A model generated the notes under the pieces. The model searched no databases. It worked only from the letters and a program-made list of their open reading frames with translations, and was not told where the DNA came from. Of a stretch of DNA of 8,381 nt, positions 5,750-8,381 are shown in pieces (within the stretch, counting starts at the first letter, position 1; each line of letters starts with the position of its first letter). Position numbers and translations under genes: made by a program. This DNA is from Candidatus Avelusimicrobium alvi (lineage in GTDB: Bacteria > Elusimicrobiota > Elusimicrobia > Elusimicrobiales > Elusimicrobiaceae), in NCBI GenBank assembly GCA_002329395.1, contig DCTQ01000039.1:26851-35231 (forward strand), read 5' to 3'.

Positions 5750-6577
5750 TTACAGCGCGGCCAGCTTTTCGGCCAGCGGGTTTAACGCTTCTTCGCGCAC
5801 GAACTCAATGCGTCCCTCGTCCGCCGCGCGCGCCGCGGCGGGGTTTAACGGCAGGCGCACCACGGGGGACAAGTCAAACGCTTTGCCCATTTCCGCCGCA
5901 CGGCCGGGACCGAAGAGTTCAATTTCTTTCCCGCAGTCCGGGCATTTTAAATAGCTCATATTCTCCACCAGCCCCAGCACGGGCACGTTCATCATTTTAG
6001 CCATTTTAACGGCTTTGCCCACAATCATCTGCACCAGTTCCTGCGGAGAAGACACAATCACAATGCCGTCCACCGGCAGGGATTGGAACACCGTCAGCGT
6101 TACGTCCCCGGTGCCGGGCGGCATATCAATAAACAAATAATCCACGTCCTGCCAGATAACGTCCGTCCAAAACTGTTTGACCGTACCCGTAATCAGCGCG
6201 CCGCGCCAGATGACGGGGTCCGTCTCGTTTTCCAACAGCAGGTTAAGAGACATCACCTGCACGCCGCCCTGGCTGGACACGGGGTAAATACCGTCCTGGT
6301 CGCCGGTGGCGCGTTCGTGAATGCCGAACATTTTAGGCGCGGACGGCCCGGTAATATCCGCATCCAGCACGCCGCAGGAATACCCGCGCCGCGTCATTTC
6401 CGCAGCCAAAAGGCCCGTTACGAAAGATTTTCCCACCCCGCCTTTTCCGCTCACTACGCCGATGACGTGTTTAATGCGGCTTCTCAAATGCGGTTTGTCT
6501 TTGGGCATTTCGCCCGGGTTGCGGCTAGCGCAGTTTGCACTGCAGGAAGAACAATCGTGCGAACAATTTTCGCTCAT
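5750..6577 (-). CDS. mrp: Mrp/NBP35-family Fe-S cluster carrier ATPase
   Basis: A 275-residue cytoplasmic P-loop ATPase of the ParA/MinD-like Mrp (ApbC/NBP35) family, which binds and transfers Fe-S clusters to apoproteins. Motifs: deviant Walker A GKGGVGKS (44-51) with the signature lysine, DADITGPS (72-79), DMPPGTGD (151-158), and the C-terminal CPDC pair (212-215) that in this family binds a bridging 4Fe-4S cluster at the dimer interface. The N-terminus has four extra cysteines (5, 9, 12, 16), a C-x3-C-x2-C-x3-C cluster that may bind a second cluster, comparable in position to the ferredoxin-like N-terminus of NBP35 though differently spaced. No DUF59/MIP18 domain is fused. AAAGGAG lies six bases before the ATG, inside the end of the preceding gene, and the two genes overlap by ATGA. 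It is the last gene of the operon. The family is certain; client proteins are unknown. Confidence 0.95.
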   Translation of the reverse strand: MSENCSHDCSSCSANCASRNPGEMPKDKPHLRSRIKHVIGVVSGKGGVGKSFVTGLLAAEMTRRGYSCGVLDADITGPSAPKMFGIHERATGDQDGIYPVSSQGGVQVMSLNLLLENETDPVIWRGALITGTVKQFWTDVIWQDVDYLFIDMPPGTGDVTLTVFQSLPVDGIVIVSSPQELVQMIVGKAVKMAKMMNVPVLGLVENMSYLKCPDCGKEIELFGPGRAAEMGKAFDLSPVVRLPLNPAAARAADEGRIEFVREEALNPLAEKLAAL

Positions 6578-7014
6578 TTGGAACTCCTTTCAATTAAATT
6601 AAAATTTTCATCCGCCAGCCCCCACAGGGCCATTTTTCCGCCCGGCAGGAGTTTCACCGCCGCGTAGCGGGCGTTTTCAAATTTCTTGCCGGTGCCTTCC
6701 TGAAAGAAATACTGCCGGGGCACCAAATACTCTTTGCCGCGCGTGCGGACGGATACCGCCTCGCCGCCGGGCTGGCGGGACAGCACCCGATTCTCCCCCA
6801 AATACAAAACGTCTTCGTCCGACGCGACCGGCTCGGCTTCAAAATCGTAAAAAAGCGTCATATAATCGCCCAGCAAAAACGCGCGCGGATCCCGCGGCGC
6901 GATTTTTAAATACGCCGCCGGGGCCCGTTCAATTTGGGCGTACAGGTTCCACGCCCAGCCGGCCAGAAGAGCGGACAACCCCAACGTGCAGAAAAAGAAA
7001 ATTTTACCGCGCAT
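6574..7014 (-). CDS. GDYXXLXY-domain membrane-anchored protein
   Basis: A 146-residue protein with one N-terminal membrane segment (about 5-24, an uncleaved anchor or signal) and an outward-facing domain. It contains GDYMTLFY (49-56), which matches the motif that names the GDYXXLXY family, plus the family-like LVPRQYFFQEGTG (97-109) and a final GxMALWGLADE stretch (126-136). Function is unknown for the family. The start at 7014 is preferred to an upstream ATG at 7041, since GAGGGGGG (7022-7029) lies seven bases before it and the anchor follows directly. The gene overlaps the end of the preceding DUF4401-like gene by 11 bases and overlaps mrp by ATGA, so all three should be translated from one message. 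A neighbour of DUF4401 is the expected setting for this family. Confidence 0.85.
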   Translation of the reverse strand: MRGKIFFFCTLGLSALLAGWAWNLYAQIERAPAAYLKIAPRDPRAFLLGDYMTLFYDFEAEPVASDEDVLYLGENRVLSRQPGGEAVSVRTRGKEYLVPRQYFFQEGTGKKFENARYAAVKLLPGGKMALWGLADENFNLIERSSK

Positions 7015-8020
7015 ATTGTTTCCCCCCTCTTTTAAGCGCAAAATACGCCGCCAGCGCCGCCAGGCCGGACACCGCCAGCATGCCCGATTTGTACAACAGC
7101 GAACCGTCCAAATCGTAATACAGCATAAAGAGCGCGCACGCGAACCACGCGCTTCCCAGCCACTCCACCATGCGTTCGCGCAGGCCCCGCCCCGCGGTCA
7201 TCACGCACAAGGCGGCAAACGCGCTGAGCCCCAGCATACACGCGGCCAGCGCCGTCAAAACACACCCCCACCGGCGGCCCTTGGGAGACAGACTTTTCGC
7301 CCGGCTGACGGCCCACGCCGCAAGCCCCGCGGCGGGCACCAGCGCCCATGAAAATTTATCCGCGCCGCACGCCGTCCATACGCCGCCGACGGCCAAACAC
7401 GCATACGCCAGCGGACGCAGCCGTACGGAACGAACCGCAAACAGCAGCAGCCCCGCCAGGCACAGCGCCGCGCCCAGCCACGCCGCCGGCTCGTCCCACC
7501 GTCCCCACAGCGAACCCGCATAGCACGCGAATAATCCCACTGCGGCGGCGGAAAAAATAAAACGGTCCGCCGGCTGTTTAAAAAACGGCCAGCCCGCGGC
7601 CGCCACGGCCGCCGCGATGCAGGCGGCAACCAGCAGCTGCGAAGAAGTATCCCCGCTAAAATGCGGATAAAGCCAGGAAAGCACGCCGTAAATCAACAGG
7701 CCCTTGCCCGATACCGCAAACATAAAACCGAGCTGGGCCAAAAACGCTTCGCCCGCCGATTTGCCGCCTTCCCCCGCGCGCGCCAGCCCGTACCCGAAGG
7801 CGGCAAACAGCGCGCCGCACAGGACGGCAAACGCCGACGGAAACGCGGAGTAAAACATCAAAAACATGGTACACATCAGCGCGAGCGAACTGATAAACGC
7901 GCCCACAAACAATAATACCAGCACCGCGGGGTGCACCGGGGAGGGACGTCCGTCCAGATACTGTTTGACGGCGTCGCGTTTTTCGTCCGGAAGAGACTGT
8001 AATAATTCCTGTTCGGTCAT
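7004..8020 (-). CDS. DUF4401-like polytopic membrane protein
   Basis: A 338-residue integral membrane protein with a polar N-terminus (1-30) and about ten to eleven hydrophobic segments, roughly 33-57, 62-81, 92-112, 128-145, 152-172, 178-197, 203-219, 223-238, 250-275, 286-300 and 308-328. The C-terminal YYDLDGSLLYKSGMLAVSG (301-319) resembles the conserved end of DUF4401 proteins, and the downstream gene is GDYXXLXY, the usual partner. No catalytic motif or transport signature is seen. It is very rich in Ala, Leu and Gly. GGAGGA lies four bases before the ATG. Its start overlaps the stop of the preceding membrane-protein gene by ATGA. Assignment to DUF4401 rather than the related DUF2157 rests on that motif and gene order; I am fairly but not fully sure. 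Confidence 0.75.
   Translation of the reverse strand: MTEQELLQSLPDEKRDAVKQYLDGRPSPVHPAVLVLLFVGAFISSLALMCTMFLMFYSAFPSAFAVLCGALFAAFGYGLARAGEGGKSAGEAFLAQLGFMFAVSGKGLLIYGVLSWLYPHFSGDTSSQLLVAACIAAAVAAAGWPFFKQPADRFIFSAAAVGLFACYAGSLWGRWDEPAAWLGAALCLAGLLLFAVRSVRLRPLAYACLAVGGVWTACGADKFSWALVPAAGLAAWAVSRAKSLSPKGRRWGCVLTALAACMLGLSAFAALCVMTAGRGLRERMVEWLGSAWFACALFMLYYDLDGSLLYKSGMLAVSGLAALAAYFALKRGGKQYAR
7022..7029 (-). promoter_or_regulatory. Internal Shine-Dalgarno of the GDYXXLXY gene
   Basis: GAGGGGGG on the minus strand lies seven bases before the ATG at 7014, inside the last codons of the DUF4401-like gene. It decides the start and indicates coupled translation across the 11-base overlap. Confidence 0.7.
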
Positions 8021-8381
8021 TTCGTCCTCCGCATATATTCAATTCCTTTCCAGGCGCCCGCGCCCGCCAGCGCAAATACGCACATAAATACCGGGCTTCC
8101 CCATTGATAGGCAAAAACTTCCATCCGCACCAGCCAGCAGCTGACCCACACCGCGGCGCACAGGGCGCTCACGCCCAGCGCCATCGGGCTTTTAAATTTC
8201 TTTACCGCCAGCCACGCCGCCGCCAGGATAAATACGGCGCATACATAAGAAGGCGTTTGAAACGTGCGCCGCAGCGTATCGTACGCCGCGCAGGAAGTCA
8301 GGTAAAACGCGGCGGGAATAAACGTCCACGCGCGGAAATTTTCCGGCCATTTTTTAAACCAAATACACCCTTCCGTCAGCG
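8017..8381 (-). CDS. Polytopic membrane protein, C-terminal part (probably DUF2157), cut by the window edge
   Basis: An open frame runs from the window edge to a TGA at 8017-8019, giving the last 120 residues of a membrane protein, read by hand. It begins LTEGCIWFKKWPENFRAW and ends AWKGIEYMRRTK. About four hydrophobic segments are visible (around FIPAAFYLTSCAAY, VCAVFILAAAWLAV, ALGVSALCAAVWVSCWLV and FMCVFALAGAGAW), ending with a basic cytoplasmic-type tail. The stop overlaps the next start as ATGA. By synteny, a membrane protein just before a DUF4401/GDYXXLXY pair is usually DUF2157, but the diagnostic N-terminal part lies outside the window, so this is an inference. Confidence 0.7.
   Translation of the reverse strand, partial: LTEGCIWFKKWPENFRAWTFIPAAFYLTSCAAYDTLRRTFQTPSYVCAVFILAAAWLAVKKFKSPMALGVSALCAAVWVSCWLVRMEVFAYQWGSPVFMCVFALAGAGAWKGIEYMRRTK

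Overview
The window looks like chromosomal DNA of an anaerobic, gut-type bacterium, most plausibly a member of the Elusimicrobiota. This is an inference from gene style: a short stand-alone GFTLIE-type pilin, a very large Ala/Val-rich secreted protein with no recognisable family, and an Mrp ATPase with an extra N-terminal cysteine cluster. No rRNA or other phylogenetic marker is present. No tRNA, CRISPR array, transposase or phage gene was found.

Layout from left to right. A complete SIR2-family NAD-dependent deacylase (6-743, minus) is divergent from a six-helix voltage-gated potassium channel (830-1594, plus). The channel converges, with only 26 bases between the stop codons and no visible terminator, on a type IV pilin/pseudopilin-like gene (1621-2103, minus). 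A 632-base gap without a credible gene follows (2104-2735). It holds a possible pilin promoter with a 10-base homopolymer, two direct copies of a 52-base repeat centred on a palindrome, a degenerate tandem repeat between them, and a strong intrinsic terminator for the next gene. That gene (2736-5630, minus) encodes a secreted protein of about 964 residues with no recognised family. Its own promoter lies next to a 14-bp hairpin that may end the operon behind it.

The right part (5750-8381, all minus) is one tightly packed operon, transcribed right to left: the 3' end of a multi-span membrane protein (probably DUF2157), a DUF4401-like membrane protein, a GDYXXLXY-domain membrane-anchored protein, and an Mrp/NBP35-type Fe-S carrier ATPase. 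Junctions are a 4-base ATGA overlap, an 11-base overlap with an internal Shine-Dalgarno, and another 4-base ATGA overlap, so translational coupling is likely. The DUF2157/DUF4401/GDYXXLXY trio is a known gene neighbourhood of unknown function. Its coupling to mrp is the most notable operon feature here.

The most interesting unexplained DNA is the repeat-bearing gap at about 2190-2620. The most interesting unexplained protein is the large secreted one.
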